Below are positions 43,843 through 55,435 of a stretch of 64,000 bases of DNA, piece after piece. Origin of the DNA: Aplectana chamaeleonis. Taxonomy: Eukaryota > Nematoda > Chromadorea > Rhabditida > Cosmocercidae. Position 1 is the first letter of the stretch. Each line of letters begins with the position of its first letter. Where the stretch lies: the NCBI GenBank assembly GCA_029168955.1, contig JAPDOI010000040.1, positions 1,116,001 to 1,180,000 on the forward strand, written 5' to 3'. The position numbers and the translations under genes were made by a program. Below the pieces are notes generated by a model. That model was given only the letters and a program-made list of their open reading frames with translations, was not told the origin of the DNA and ran no database searches.

Positions 43843-44429
43843 CGGCTGCAAGCCACTTCAGAGAGGAATTTAGCTACGATTAAGACCCTACTCATACAAG
43901 CATTGCAATGTAGAAACGACTTCAAATTACTGAACGGCAACGTTTCAATGCAAAGAGCCGTGCTTAATATTGCTATCAAAGACTTCTACAGTCCATTTAT
44001 GACGGCGTACAGGAGCTATAGTTCCTCATTCTCCATTTACTCCGGTAAGTGGGCTGCATCCACCACGGCATGCATCGACATCGATTCTTTCATACCTAAG
44101 ACCCAATAACGGACAAACACATAATGAGCTTTTATTATGTAACTGTTAAGGCATGCCGGAATTCGAAGCAGCACCCATCTATTACAATAGTAGAAGGTTG
44201 GGGGGGGAGGCAGTGCGTAAACCAGTGACCGCACATCAGGATGAAACGCGGTTGTGTTTTATCAACGGGTGAAGATCGTCATATTTCTGGAACAGAGTTC
44301 TTACCTAAATTTCGAAAACGATTAGTAAAAATGCCCCCCCGCTTATGAGTAACAAGGGAGGGATATCGTAACTCCATTCTGAAACTTCACACCGGTTCGC
44401 TTGATGCTGCTGCACATACAGTAGGCAGG

Positions 44430-44572
44430 AGTCGCACTGATACTTCGCGTTTCCTGCCGAAGGTTGGCGCAAATTATGTGCATGTATGTTATAACACTTG
44501 ACACCGAGTTCGCGCATGCTCCAACAGGGAACGGAAAATATCAAAGCGATCTTTGCCGGCCGCACCTCAAGT
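44430..44572. mobile_element. Hairpin MITE, GATCCATGCCGAC family, diverged
   Basis: CTTCGCGTTTCCTGCCGAAGG, GCGCAAATT and ACACCGAGTTCGCGCATG match the 16708-16855 copy in order. The right end has drifted (TTGCCGGCCGCAC). Confidence 0.5.
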
Positions 44573-44707
44573 TCGCGCTGCATTTTTTGTGAAATTGTCC
44601 CATATTCTCGTTACATGGCAGCGTATCCTCGTAAAATCGTTCCTCACTTTCCAATGCTTTGAAGCATAAAAGGGCCACGAAGTAGGCTACAGCGGAAAGG
44701 CACCACA

Positions 44708-45175
44708 AAACAGCCTTTCAGAGTGGCGTTGCTGCGAAATTCGCTGTCGCGGAGACGTGGTGAGTGACGGGGGTGCTATGCAGCGGAAACCGTGCCGGGC
44801 GACGGGAGCGAGTGCCGCGATTTCAGAGTGCGCTAGCTGAGCGAGCCTCGCAGCGAGCTGGCATCGACGTCGCGCGATGGAAATGGTGTCGACCATTTTT
44901 TTTTTCCGCCGTCGCTGCCGTATCGCCGTTGTTTCTCCGTATTTGTTAGTGTTCCTATCTTACCACCTGCCCATCAAACCTCTGTAAAAACAATTATATC
45001 TCCTGTTTCACTGATTATTTGACTATACCATTAAGGATCTATTTTATCATGGCATTCAATTATTATTTTTTGTTGTCGTTATGTTCATTGTTATAAAAAT
45101 CTTTTCAGGTAAAGGTGATCCCGACCGTGCTGATCATGTTTTCTGGTATATTGTCCAGGATTACTGGTTTATTGA
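44708..45175 (+). repeat. Dispersed composite repeat L, unsplit copy
   Basis: Matches 52490-52617 plus 54180-54480, which are separated by other elements. Shared blocks: GTGGCGTnGCTGCGAAATTCG, CAGAGTGCGCTA, GTCGCTGCCGTA, TTTCACTGATTATTTG and CTGATCATGTTT. This copy shows the uninterrupted order. A GC-rich first third with possible coding character (61-codon frame 44764-44949) is followed by an AT-rich part. No family recognised. Confidence 0.65.
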
Positions 45176-45179
45176 GAAT

Positions 45180-47505
45180 TCTGTGCGCAGAAGACACCCA
45201 GCGACGTCCACCTGTTGCCGGGCTGTTGACAACTAGATGTGTCGCGTTTAGCGGCCTATTTAGCAGCAGTTCACATCCTACGGAACTGTTTCATCTAGCT
45301 TAGAAACTACTTTACACCGACACGCGTCGCGGTCGGCACACCCACATGCGTTTGGGTCGGCACACCGACACACGTCGCGGCCGGTCGCCAGGATTGAGCA
45401 GCGTTGTGACTGGTCTTAACGTGGGGCCGTAAATTTTTTGAAAATTTCGGGAAAAAAAATGAAAATTTGAGGAGGGGTCGTCAAATTTTGGAGAAAATAG
45501 GATTTTTTAAAACCACATGGTAAGGTAAAATGAGGTAGGAATAGTGAGTCGCGTGCGAGGTGTATGCATTTTCAACAATATAAAAGCAGATTATATACAG
45601 AGAAGCTGTTTAGAAAACATACTTTTTGACAAAATTGACAATTAGACACTAAATAAAGCTCTAAAAATTTTTGGACCCAGCGGGTCGTAAAATTTTGGGG
45701 TTTTTTTGGTAAAAAGAAATGGGTGGGGTCGTAGCCGCGACGAAAATCGCCACAACGGCCTGCTCAACCCTGCCGGTCGCCCAGCTTCCACTGGGGTCAC
45801 CACCGGATAGGCAGGACCTCCAGATGCTGGGCGGGGCCAATGTACCGCAAACTTGGGTAATCGAACCGGCTACGCTCTCATCATTCGCAGCATGCCTAAA
45901 AAATGCGTCGTTTATTCCGTTGCATCTAGAGCGCTAGCTGTCCAACAGCTCGACATTGACAACAGCATAACTTGCGGCCACGGCCCCGCCGAATATCGGT
46001 GCGTTGGCCAGCGGTGACTCATGGTGGGCGGATCAACTTGTTGTCGACGCCCCAGTTTGTCTGATAGAGATTTTTTTCGTGAAGCATTGATCGTTGTTTC
46101 GAACGCTAAAAAGGGTGATAATTGAATTTCCAAAAAACGATCGATAAATGACAAAAATACTATTGAATGGGGACCTGGACATTACACTTAATTTTGAAGC
46201 TTGAAAGCCGGAAATTCCCGTTCAGCAAGAAAAGGCCGAACTTGGGAGATCACAAAATCCGTTAAATTCAATAATTACGCTGCGTCTAAATTTTCCGCAA
46301 ACACTATCATCTGATTCTAAGGTGACTCAAATATTCTGTCAACTCTGGCAGGTTTGGTGATTGACCTTAAAGTAAATGGAAGCACTCAGCTAAGTACTGA
46401 AGATTAAAACTGAATTATGGCATATATTTCGCAAATAAGCAGGCCTTGGATCCATGCCGACAGTATGTTGTGGGCGTGCATCCAAGATAATTGAGAAACG
46501 AATTGCAAATGGGTTCAGATTGGAACAGAATTGAGCAGGTCGTTGCGTCAATTTTCGGGAAGCTACGACCACCCCTTGTTGGCCAAAGTTTATTTTTTAA
46601 TTTTCAAATTGTTGTACGACCCCCCCCCCGAGAAGTTGGGAAAAATTCACATTTGTGGTAATCAAAGACAATGTTCGAGTTTTTTCAGGATCAAGGTCGG
46701 TCGCTTACGGGGTGATTTGGAGAAAATTCCCTTTCTATAACATTTTTACGACCCCCCCCACCACAAATTTTCCTTTTTTTTCGCAGAAAAAAAATCAAAA
46801 AATTTCATGACTCCCCGTTGCGTGTCGAGTCGCAACCCTGGGCTGGAAGCTATGGTATAGGGCGGAACAGAAGAGTTGAGGCGATGAAGTGGTCGGCCAA
46901 GGCGAAGTCTACGAGAAGTATTAAAGGCACTGTCCAACCTCAAGGGTTAAATGAGAATTGGTAAATTTAGGGAGGGAGCGATGAATATTATAGGCCAAAG
47001 TCTCACATAGCACGGTTAGTTCGAAACGATTTGGAACATTATTTGAACGTTTTGCTTACTCGTGGGGGGGTCGTAGCTGCGCCGATATTAGTCACAACGC
47101 CATGACTTCCGTGAGTTTCAGTCAGGGTCAAGCGAGGCGTTGCGTAATGTTTCAAAATCGGAGGGACCCCCCACCATCAACATTTTTTCCCAAAATCCTA
47201 AATTTTTGCGATCCCCTTCAATATTCGATTTATTCATGAAATCGGAGTACACGGTTTATCCGATATTCGGGTCGCTCAGAAACCCGAAATAATCAAGATA
47301 TTTGATTACTAAGACTGTCAGACGCCGAAAATTTGTTCAGTAGTCTAGCTCAAGATCTAAAACCTAAAAAATGCAACGATGCCTCCCTTTGGTGACCAAA
47401 AATTTTACGAAAATGTTTTGGGTTATCGTCACCAAATTTTCGTTTTTGGTCCGAAATTTTTGCGACCCCCCACCCACGTTGCGAAATTTCGCAACCCCGC
47501 TTGAC
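45180..47505. repeat. ACGACCCCCC-rich repeat cluster
   Basis: GGGGTCGT/ACGACCCC words next to A/T-rich AAATTTT-G stretches recur at 45470, 45690, 45725, 46618, 46749, 47066 and 47462, in both orientations. This looks like several copies of one degraded inverted repeat. 45303-45395 has a short CACGCGTCGCGG-type tandem. A subfamily-2 MITE end (TTAAAGGCACTGTCCAACCT) lies at 46922 without a partner. The SL1-like match is at 45846-45867. Confidence 0.5.
45846..45867 (-). ncRNA. Spliced-leader SL1-like sequence (probable pseudogene or chance)
   Basis: On the minus strand the 22 nt match the nematode SL1 leader at 19 of 22 positions, including the full ATTACCCAAGTTTG core and the 5' GGTT. It is followed by GTACATTG, close to the start of the SL RNA intron (GTAAACATTG). 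No Sm site (AATTTTTGG-like) or later SL RNA stem is recognisable in the next ~100 nt, so an intact SL RNA gene is not supported. SL1 sequence is from established knowledge. Confidence 0.3.
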
Positions 47506-47513
47506 CCTGGTAA

Positions 47514-47811
47514 TGCGTCGTTCATAGTCCTCACCGCCAGCGCGGGACGAGCGGGAAGCCACTATAAAATCTACGGCGGCACCGCCATGGCGGTGCGGTT
47601 GAAGGTATTTATTCATGTTGGAGTGGACTCTAATCGAGAAGCAAGTATTGATTGAAACGGTAAAACCGCAACGGCGGTTTGGGCGGCGCCGCCATGGCGG
47701 CGCTACTGGACTATGAAAGTCCTTATCGCGCGTCCCGCGCGGAAAAAAGTTTCATAGTCTAACACTCGTCCCGCGCGTGCCGCGCTTGCGGTGAGGACTA
47801 TGAATAACGCC
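47514..47811. mobile_element. PIF/Harbinger-like MITE, TAA target duplication
   Basis: TAA flanks both sides (47511-47513, 47812-47814). Ends include TTCATAGTCCTCACCGC on the left and the complement on the right. Inner segments have nested GC-rich palindromes (GCCGCCATGGCGGC). It is related to 7281-7599 by its end sequence GGCG(C/T)TATTCATA(G/C)TCCTCA. Non-coding. Confidence 0.65.
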
Positions 47812-47857
47812 TAAGATCCCGAGCTAGGCGCTGAAGCTATTTACTTTACGCGAACGA

Positions 47858-47984
47858 TTAGGCCGGGATCATATACCCGCGATGGCGACCATGCATGCCA
47901 GGCATATCGATTCTCGGTTGATGTTGTTGGTAAACATTGCGTCGCGTCGCGTCGCTCGTCAATGGAAGTATGATCCCGTCCTTA
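47858..47984. mobile_element. TTAGGCCGGGATCATAC hairpin MITE, second copy
   Basis: Left TTAGGCCGGGATCATA and right TGGAAGTATGATCCCG ends; GCGTCGCGTCGCGTCGCTCG occurs inside. The centre is diverged from the copy at 49605. Confidence 0.7.
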
Positions 47985-49604
47985 GGGTTCAACGGCGTTC
48001 TCTTGGCCGCTACGGGCCTTACAGTTACATGTTCTCTCAAACGTTTTGTCTGGGGCCCCACTTCACCCATTTTCGGAGCGATTCCAGCGTGTTCATCAAC
48101 ACAGGGTTCAGCGGCGTTGAGACGGATCTCAGAGGAGCGATTTGAAGATTTTGAATTTCAGTACAGTATTGTAACAAACAGTTTCCCAAATAAGAATTCC
48201 CTTACTGAAAAAAATTACCGATCCGCCCCATAATATACAGACGCAACTCCGCCAAACAGCATCGCGTTTATATCTTATCAGTGGCTGTCATTTGAATTTC
48301 CGCGCGCGGTCGCCGCATCGCCGTCGCAACGCAGCGGCTGCTGGCCTGGCACGCTGCCGAAACTCCACATATTCTATGAAAAAGTCACTTTGAGTGGGTT
48401 TTCAAGGGCTAAACGACACAATCGGGTTGTTAACTTCCTTATGATGTTCACCTAAACTATTCCCTGTTTTGTTTGATATAATTAGGGTATGATTATCGAC
48501 TGGGTCGACAGTATTAGGTCAGGTAAGCTTTCTGAGTGCTTAAGGTTTACATATAGAAAATTTCTCTTGATCGTGAGTTATATTGATATGCAACGACACA
48601 TGTTAGAGTTATTTCGAAATACATGAGCACCACTTCCTCTTTACACAGGGGTGGGAATGAATGGGTTTTTGATGTGAATTGACCGCGAACTTGTACCACA
48701 AAATTAACACCCCCCGATGTTGGCCACATCGAGTGTCGCGAATTTCCTCTCCGTCGCACAACCTCACAGATGATTGAGAGCTGCAAGGTTATGTCAAGGA
48801 CTCTTTTAAAAACCTTGTTGGGCTGTAATACAGCGCTTCAAATTACACATCCTAACCAATACTTGCCACCGCAAGGGTGACAAAGTGAGGGAGATCGTAG
48901 AAGTAAGGCAATTTCCCACTCTTTTTTCAAGAAAAATCTACTCGCTTCGCATGCGTGCGTGTGAGAGGCGAGAGAAAATACAACGATGGAGTGAAGAGCA
49001 GCACTCGCGCGGCACGCACGCAATGGAGCAAACTGACTTTTGCGCCGAAATACGGAGCTTATCATGTGTGCGAATCATGACTCCGGACCTGAGCTTGCGT
49101 TTAGAATGAGAACAGAGATTTAGTCGAACCCTAAACGTTAGGTCAATATGAGGGTTTGGCTTCACGTTTTTATGCAGAGGGAGGCATGCTTGATATCCGA
49201 TGGCAAGCATAGTAAAAGACTGGATGAAGAAGCGCTGCAGTGCTCTTACCTACTGATATTCCCATTCAGGGTAGATACGAGAACGGGCGGAGTTATTCTC
49301 TTCGTCGGCCAATCGGCAGAGATCTCTCCACCACTGAGACATTGCCTATCGGTTGACAGAGGACACATTCTCCCCCCTTCCTCTTTTCAGTCACGCACCT
49401 GTAGTATCTCTGATTATAGCCTTGTCTCTGATTATAGCCTTGCTCCCTTATCTGGAGCCGGTCGAACTGAGGCTTTTGATTATCAAGCCAATAGTTCTTG
49501 ATTATCATGCCAATATTTCTTGATAAATTTCGTTATGACCGGTCGCCTCTCTGCTCGCTCTGCCCGGACTTATCTGAGCAGGCTAGACCATGTGTTGGCC
49601 AGCA
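47985..49604. other. No recognised gene; one arm of a distant IR
   Basis: 48261-48357 (ATCGCGTTTATAT, GGCTGTCATTTGAATT, GCTGCTGGCCTGGC) recurs inverted at 50094-50180, so the 1.9 kb between may be one element or two independent insertions. 49405-49510 has short repeats (TCTGATTATAGCCTTG twice, TTGATTATCAnGCCAATA twice). Confidence 0.45.
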
Positions 49605-49722
49605 TTAGGCCGGGATCATACTTCCAGCGACAAGCGACGCAATGTTTACCGTCCATATCGACCGAAAATCGATATGCCTAATATCCACTGTCGCAGTCGC
49701 TGGAAGTATGATCCCGGCCTAA
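49605..49722. mobile_element. TTAGGCCGGGATCATAC hairpin MITE, best copy
   Basis: 118-bp palindrome: TTAGGCCGGGATCATACTTC opens, and the exact complement closes at 49722. The inner hairpin CATATCGACCG-AAA-TCGATATG sits near the centre. Termini TTA/TAA allow a TA target duplication. Other copies: 33363, 47858; partial at 54108-54178 and 63580-63660. Confidence 0.85.
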
Positions 49723-50194
49723 CAGAAGTGGGGTTGATGAGAGTATTCAAACTCCGAGACGATTCTTGGTTCCTTAAGAAAGACTCGTTCACGATATGTG
49801 CCTGCCGATTCCCTTGCTGAGTACTAGAAGCATTTCTCTACCTCTTGAAACGCACATCATATTCCTGCAATTGCATACACTCAGAATTTAGAACCCCTAT
49901 GCTGCAGCCGCGATAATAATACCCTAATCACTTCAAGAAATTAAGAAATGGCTTATATAAGCATCATTCAGGCTGGAAATATCCGTATTGTGTCGTTGAT
50001 TCCTTCCTGGATTATGCTTATCTAAGCTATTGCCATTTAGCCCTCAGAAAACTACTCAACGTGCCTTTTTCTAAGTATATGTAACGTTCTGGTAGCACGC
50101 CAGGCCAGCAGCCGCCGCGTCGCGACGGCGAGCGCGCGCGGTAATTCAAATGACAGCCACCGGCAGGATATAAACGCGATAGCCAAACAGTGCT

Positions 50195-50885
50195 TGAAAC
50201 CACATGAAGCTCACGTGTGATATTACTGAACGGAACTAATGCTTTCTCACAGAGTGAGGCGTGCCACTACTATCTCGAATATGTCAGAAATAGATACTTT
50301 TTCAGAAAAACAATCGTCTATAATAGAATTTTATGCTGACAGAAATAACTCGTTTTCTTTTGAAGGATTTTCTTTTTAAAAAAGTTTTCTACATAGTTGC
50401 CCTGCTAACACTCCACCTGTCCCCACTAGTAATCTCCACTTCCAACTCCCTCTAGAGATAGCCGAGCTTGTCGACTCAGTACACGAAAATGGAGGTCACG
50501 CGGACGAGCTTGATCGCTTGAAAGCCACGCGGGCAGCGGGATCCCCCGAAACCTCGCTTTTCTTCAGGGGCTTCAACTGAACGCGCTTTGGCGACGATGT
50601 AAACATCAGTCAACTCGTCCACTCCTCCTGTTTTTCTTGTATAGGGTCCACAAGCACGAAACAACGTAGTGAAGATAATGTATAGGTCTTTCGCTAGATC
50701 AAGTCGAGTGAAAGAAAGAGGCTGCGGCGGTAGATCGCTGCTCTCGACAAAAATTCCACTGACCGGTGGTGTCGAGAAAGACGCAAATGATCCAGTTTGG
50801 CCCATTCTTTCGAATAGATTTGGCGAAAGGTCTACACAACTTTGGACCTACCTTATATGGTAAGCCCAAATGTCGTTCACAATGG
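50195..50885. other. No recognised gene
   Basis: Unassigned. A 109-codon minus frame at 50476-50805 has no recognisable motif. Confidence 0.4.
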
Positions 50886-50890
50886 TTAAG

Positions 50891-51039
50891 TAACATCGGC
50901 ATGGGTCCTGAAGAAACTTTGCAATTCCCACTGGATTTTGGCGCGAACTCGGTGCACCTTTGTTATCACATATGGCACCGAGTTTGCGACAACCTTTAAC
51001 AGTGAACGCGAAGACTCTTCTGGATCCATGCCGACGTTA
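50891..51039. mobile_element. Hairpin MITE, GATCCATGCCGAC family
   Basis: TAACATCGGCATGGGTCCTG opens and GGATCCATGCCGACGTTA closes. The centre has GGCGCGAACTCGGTGCACC and CATATGGCACCGAG. Sister of 16708-16855. Confidence 0.8.
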
Positions 51040-51178
51040 CCTGCTTCACGAAGAGCACATGCGACCTTGATTGCGAACAGTCTCTACAGGCGGTTTTCGG
51101 CCCAATTAACGGACATGCATAAACTGGTTCTTATCCGCCGATACATAAAATAGAGGGAAAATGTGTGAAAATCAAATC

Positions 51179-51307
51179 TCACCGTATTCCTCGTTCTCCA
51201 CGGCCGCCGCGGCCTCGTCCGCCACATCCTCATCGGTCACCGCCGGGGCCACCACCTCCACGACCACCACTGCCGCCGCCACTTCCAAATCCACCGCGAA
51301 AACCTCC
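51179..51307 (-). pseudogene. RGG-box-like fragment
   Basis: The minus strand reads glycine/arginine-rich codons (GGFRGGFGSGGGSGGRGGGG), then a TGA, then GCGGRGRGGRGERG and a stop. RGG boxes occur in RNA-binding proteins such as GAR1 and fibrillarin. TAA stands directly upstream in frame, no clear splice site is present, and no other domain is nearby. The plus-strand Ser/Thr/Ala-rich frame (51161-51418) is the shadow. Could also be low-complexity sequence. Confidence 0.3.
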
Positions 51308-51309
51308 TT

Positions 51310-52485
51310 AATTAGCCATCTCTTATGTGATACCTCAAGCTACTCCATGATACATGTTGACGATGAGGAATCTTGCGCGATGTCGAAGACGAAAGATGAA
51401 GGAGTTGAAGAGAACTAGTTTCATAAACCTTGCTCGATGGTCCGTACTCTCTATTGGATCTACGATGAGCTTTGCCTTTCCCGAGTTTTCGTAAAATTTT
51501 TGTGAAGATTATCGAGTTATTGAAAGGCGATTCTGTGGCCGTATTCAAGAAACTACGGGAGCCTCCCGGGAAAGTACAAAGTCTGCCAGCCGCATACCCT
51601 CTATAAAACGTCGTAATTCAAATCATTCGAGGCACGAGCGGTGCGCGCGATGCCTCGGCCTCCGTCTTCTCTCCGCTCTCTCACTGTCTCTAACCTCCGC
51701 TCCGCACCAGCACGCGTAGGAACCATGTAAATTTCGCCCTTTTATAGCCTGTACATCGCCTGGGTCTCAAAACCTTCCTGGGAGGCTCCCGTAGTTTCAT
51801 GAATACGGTCACTGGTTCTTTTACCGCTCGGATTGTGATAAAAAAAATGAGACGAGCTCCGATCTGCCTACTTTCAATTTCCATCAAACACCCCGAAAAA
51901 TAGAAAATAAATGGAGAAAACCACACAAATGCAATTGTTGACATTTTCTGCGATCCGAATGGCAAAATTGAGGTGTAAGTCCCGTTTTCCAAAATTTTGA
52001 GAATGTCTTTGTTAATCCTTTGTGATATAAAACCTGTCGACATTGAAGGAATTTAGTCTACAACCTTGGTTGACACTCTCAACGAGTATACAGGGATGTG
52101 CTGAGATACATTTCCTTTTATCAGTTTTATGAAAAAAGAAACGGAAACATCCGGAGAAAAATCGGCCATGACGGAGCACGATAGCTTCAGATTTTCGTAT
52201 TTTTTCCGCATTTCGGCCCACTTCAGCGTAACCTAAAACGCCCACCGATTGCGGAGAAATTTCATTATTTGTTTTTGGTCACAAAACAATGCTGAGCTGT
52301 ATGCGATATTACGGACGGGTCCAAAGAGTTGAACCCTTAGTCAATATTTGGCCCACCCAAATTCCAAACCCTAGAAGAAAATCCAAAACTTAAACTACTG
52401 TTCCAACATTATCCGCGAATTCCGGATGATCTATCCCAGAATGTTACCCACTGTCCCAATTGTGTTTGATCGATAATCCAGAGTC
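51310..52485. other. No recognised gene; short IR segments
   Basis: GTGGCCGTATTCAAGAAACTACGGGAGCCTCCC (51536-51568) recurs inverted near 51778-51812 (GGGAGGCTCCCGTAGTTTCATGAATACGGTCAC), indicating a ~280-bp foldback at about 51536-51812. The remainder is unassigned. Confidence 0.5.
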
Positions 52486-52487
52486 TT

Positions 52488-52617
52488 TCGTAGTGGCGTC
52501 GCTGCGAAATTCGTTCGTGATGAGTGATGGAGGGTGCTACGCAGCGCAAACCGTGCCGCGCGATGGATTCGCGCCCAGGTAGCGCACTTTCAGAGTGCGC
52601 TACCTGGGCGCGAATCC
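52488..52617 (+). repeat. Composite repeat L, left part of split copy, ending in a 24-bp hairpin
   Basis: Matches the start of 44708-45175 (GTGGCGTCGCTGCGAAATTCG). Its end forms a perfect hairpin: GGATTCGCGCCCAGGTAGCG and on (52565-52588) against 52594-52617, loop TTCAG. The K element follows at 52618. Confidence 0.7.
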
Positions 52618-54096
52618 GTTGGGGTGGAGACAGAGGTCCGAGAGGTGAAGGTTGTTTAGGATACCTGAGCGGGAAATTGTCAAGGTTCCCCTAGACCTGC
52701 AACTTCAAAATGTAACATTTTTTTAATCCTCTTTTCTTGCATGCATTATATTTTTATTTTTAGTCATTAATTTTGAAACATTTTTTTTGTTAGATGACCT
52801 TTAGAAATTGTGTATTCCTAATGAAATGATCTGCCTAGGTAATGTAAAATTTCCCTTCAGCTACCTTGAAGTAGATTTTTTCGGAAAAAAATTCCAAGCG
52901 ATTTTTGAAAAACTACCTAATCTTCGCTCATAACATTTTTGCCCTTCAAGATGAATATTTGAACGGAGCGGTTTGCAAAATCTTCATAGAAGCAATCAGT
53001 TTTTCGTCCATAACTTTTTTAACCTAGAAGATAGCCCTTTGGTGAAGGTTGTTTCCGGAATTCCCATAAAATTCTGCATCGAATAGCATTTTCAGTTTCA
53101 AGAAATACGTTCCCCTTCTTCCAGCCGATTTCAGTTCATAAAGTGCATTTTTTTCGCCTGAATTTATCGGTTTTTCGTCCATAACTTTTTTGTGCTTGAA
53201 GATAGGTTTTGGTGTAAGTTGTTTTCGGAATCTCGATGGAATTCTGCGTCGACTAGTGTTTCCAATTTGGAAAAATATTTTATCGATCCTTCAGGTTGTT
53301 TTTGAAATCTACGTGAAATTCTGCGTCGAATGATATATCGGGTTCCTAATTTTACTCGCTCCATAAACCAGTCAGGTCGGTGGAGCTGAGCTCCGGCGTA
53401 AACTCCATAGGGTGCTCTCGTCTCTATGATGTAAATGAGAGGTACAGAGATTTACTGGAGCCAAAAAAATGGGGTTCGGCTCCACCGACCTGGCTGGCCT
53501 ATCGAGCTAGCAAAGTTAGAAACCCGATATATCACGCAGAATTTTACGTAGATTTCAAAAACAACCTTCATCAAAACCATATCATGAACGGTTAAAGAGT
53601 TATAGGGGAAAATCCCGTATATCGTAAAATGAATTAGGCTGAAGGATCGAGAAAATATTTTCCCCCACTGGAAACACTGGTCGACGCAGAATTCGATAGA
53701 GATTCCAAAAACAACCTTAGCCAAGGCCTATCCTCAAACACAAAAAAGTTATGGACGAAAAACCGACAATTTCAGGCGAAAAAGTGCCCTTTATAAAATG
53801 AAATCGGCTGGAAGGAGGGGAACGTATTTTTTGAAACTGAAAACGCTATTCGATGCAGAATTCTCTGGTGATTTCGAAAACAACCTTCAACAGAGGTCTA
53901 TCTCTACGCACAAAAAAGTTATGGACAAAAAAACCGGTAGTGACACCCACCTAATCTTGAAAAAGCATGGGTGCTGAGTCACTTTCATTCTTTTAGGGGA
54001 CGTTTCACCGGTTGTCACCGGCTTTCCCACTGATGAAGGTTCCCCCCTTAACCTCGCCAGAGGTGAAGGTTGGTGGAGTTCATGGCTCCACCCAAC
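52618..54096. mobile_element. K-family palindromic element, copy 3
   Basis: Begins GTTGGGGTGGAGACAG and ends with the complement of CGTTGGGTGGAGCC. It has the same modules as copies 1 and 2, with a central GGTCGGTGGAGC to CACCGACCTGGCTGG region (53370-53500). It is unoccupied at the site where copy 1 carries the TTAA MITE. It interrupts repeat L. No transposase. Confidence 0.75.
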
Positions 54097-54107
54097 GAAG
54101 CTATGCG

Positions 54108-54178
54108 AGCAACGCGACATAATGTTCGTCATCCATATCGACCGAAAATCGATATTGCTGATATGCACTGTCGCGGAA
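54108..54178. repeat. Partial TTAGGCCGGGATCATAC hairpin MITE
   Basis: GCGACATAATG, TCATCCATATCGACCGAAAA and TCGATATTGCTG match the inner part of the family (compare 63580-63660, inverted). The outer ends are lost. Confidence 0.6.
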
Positions 54179-54179
54179 A

Positions 54180-54480
54180 GTATATACTAGGCCATAGAAA
54201 TGGTTTCAACCATGTTTTTAGATGTCGCTGCCGTACTGCCGTTGTTTCTTCGTGATTGTTAGTGTTCGCTTCTTACTATCTGCCCATAAAACATCTCTAA
54301 AAATATTTATATCGGCTATTTCACTGATTATTTGGCTATACCATCCACGATTTATTCCATCAAGGCATTTAATTATTTTTTAATGTCGGTATGTTTATAG
54401 CGATGATAGTCTTTCCAAGTTAAGGTGATCCTGACGGCGCTGATCATGTTTGCTGGTATATTATTCAGCTTTGCTAGATT
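54180..54480 (+). repeat. Composite repeat L, right part of split copy
   Basis: Continues repeat L: GTCGCTGCCGTACTGCCGTTG, TTTCACTGATTATTTGGCTA, GGTGATCCTGACGGCGCTGA, matching 44910-45170. Confidence 0.7.
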
Positions 54481-55435
54481 TTATTGACTACTCTGACTTT
54501 TTATTGATTAGGAGAAATTTATCGGTACCCTTTCTCAAACTTCACATCGTTCCTCGGCTTTTTTTGATTTCACACCCGCTCTGGGAGCCTAACAACGTAA
54601 AAATCGGCAAAAAACGAAGCATCGATGTAAAGTTGTAAAGAAAAAACGCATCGAAAAAATGATTTTGGTCGAGTACCATGCCTAAAATGATCAATAAAAG
54701 CAGCGACATTGAATACTACACCTGCGGAAAAAAGCACCGTCAAAAGCACGTTTAACTAAGAATTTTCATAACAATAACATATTTCAGCCATGAATAGATC
54801 CGATTAAAAAAAGAGATTACACAGAACGCAGTTTCCAAGAGATGATGTACAAACCATACATTGATTCAAATGTGCACCAATAGAAAAGGGGAATAACTGG
54901 AAAAAAGGACGCGTAACCTAAAAAAAGTTGCGCGAAATAATTGCGCGTCAGCAAAATATTCGTCCGTAATTGCGGCGCATACGGGGAACACGACATGCAA
55001 AAAGTTAACCGCGCTGAAAAACTCCTCCGGAGGAGTTTTTCGTTAGCCGCGAGTTCCTCTCGCATTTCAGCACTATTTCCGGGCTCTTTGCGAGAGGATG
55101 TTAACCACGAACTTACCGCGAGGATGCCACATGCCGAAATTTCTGGGAAAAAAACAGCTATGAAAACGTTTCAAAATCGCCATTTTTTGTAACCTAACTT
55201 ACAATTGTCGCTTTTTCGAGGCGTTTTCATCGAAAGTGTATAAGATGCCAACAACTGGGGGATGTTAGGGTGAAACTAGAGCGAGTTCTGTCTTAACCAC
55301 CAAGAGTTATCATTACAATCTGGTGTGGTTAAACTCGCGTTTAACGCGAATTTAACTCCTGTTAACTCGCGGTTAACACACCCAATTACTACCACCCCAG
55401 TCATGTCATTTATCGATCCACTCAACCCAGCTTGC
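54481..55435. other. No recognised gene
   Basis: AT-rich. CTCCGGAGGAG near 55022 is a small palindrome, and 55330-55380 repeats GTTAACTCGCG/AACTCGCGTTTAACG words. No family recognised. Confidence 0.4.

Noticed and set aside
51161..51418. Ser/Thr/Ala-rich plus-strand frame
   Set aside because: Shadow of the glycine-rich minus-strand codons; typical of GC-rich low-complexity DNA.
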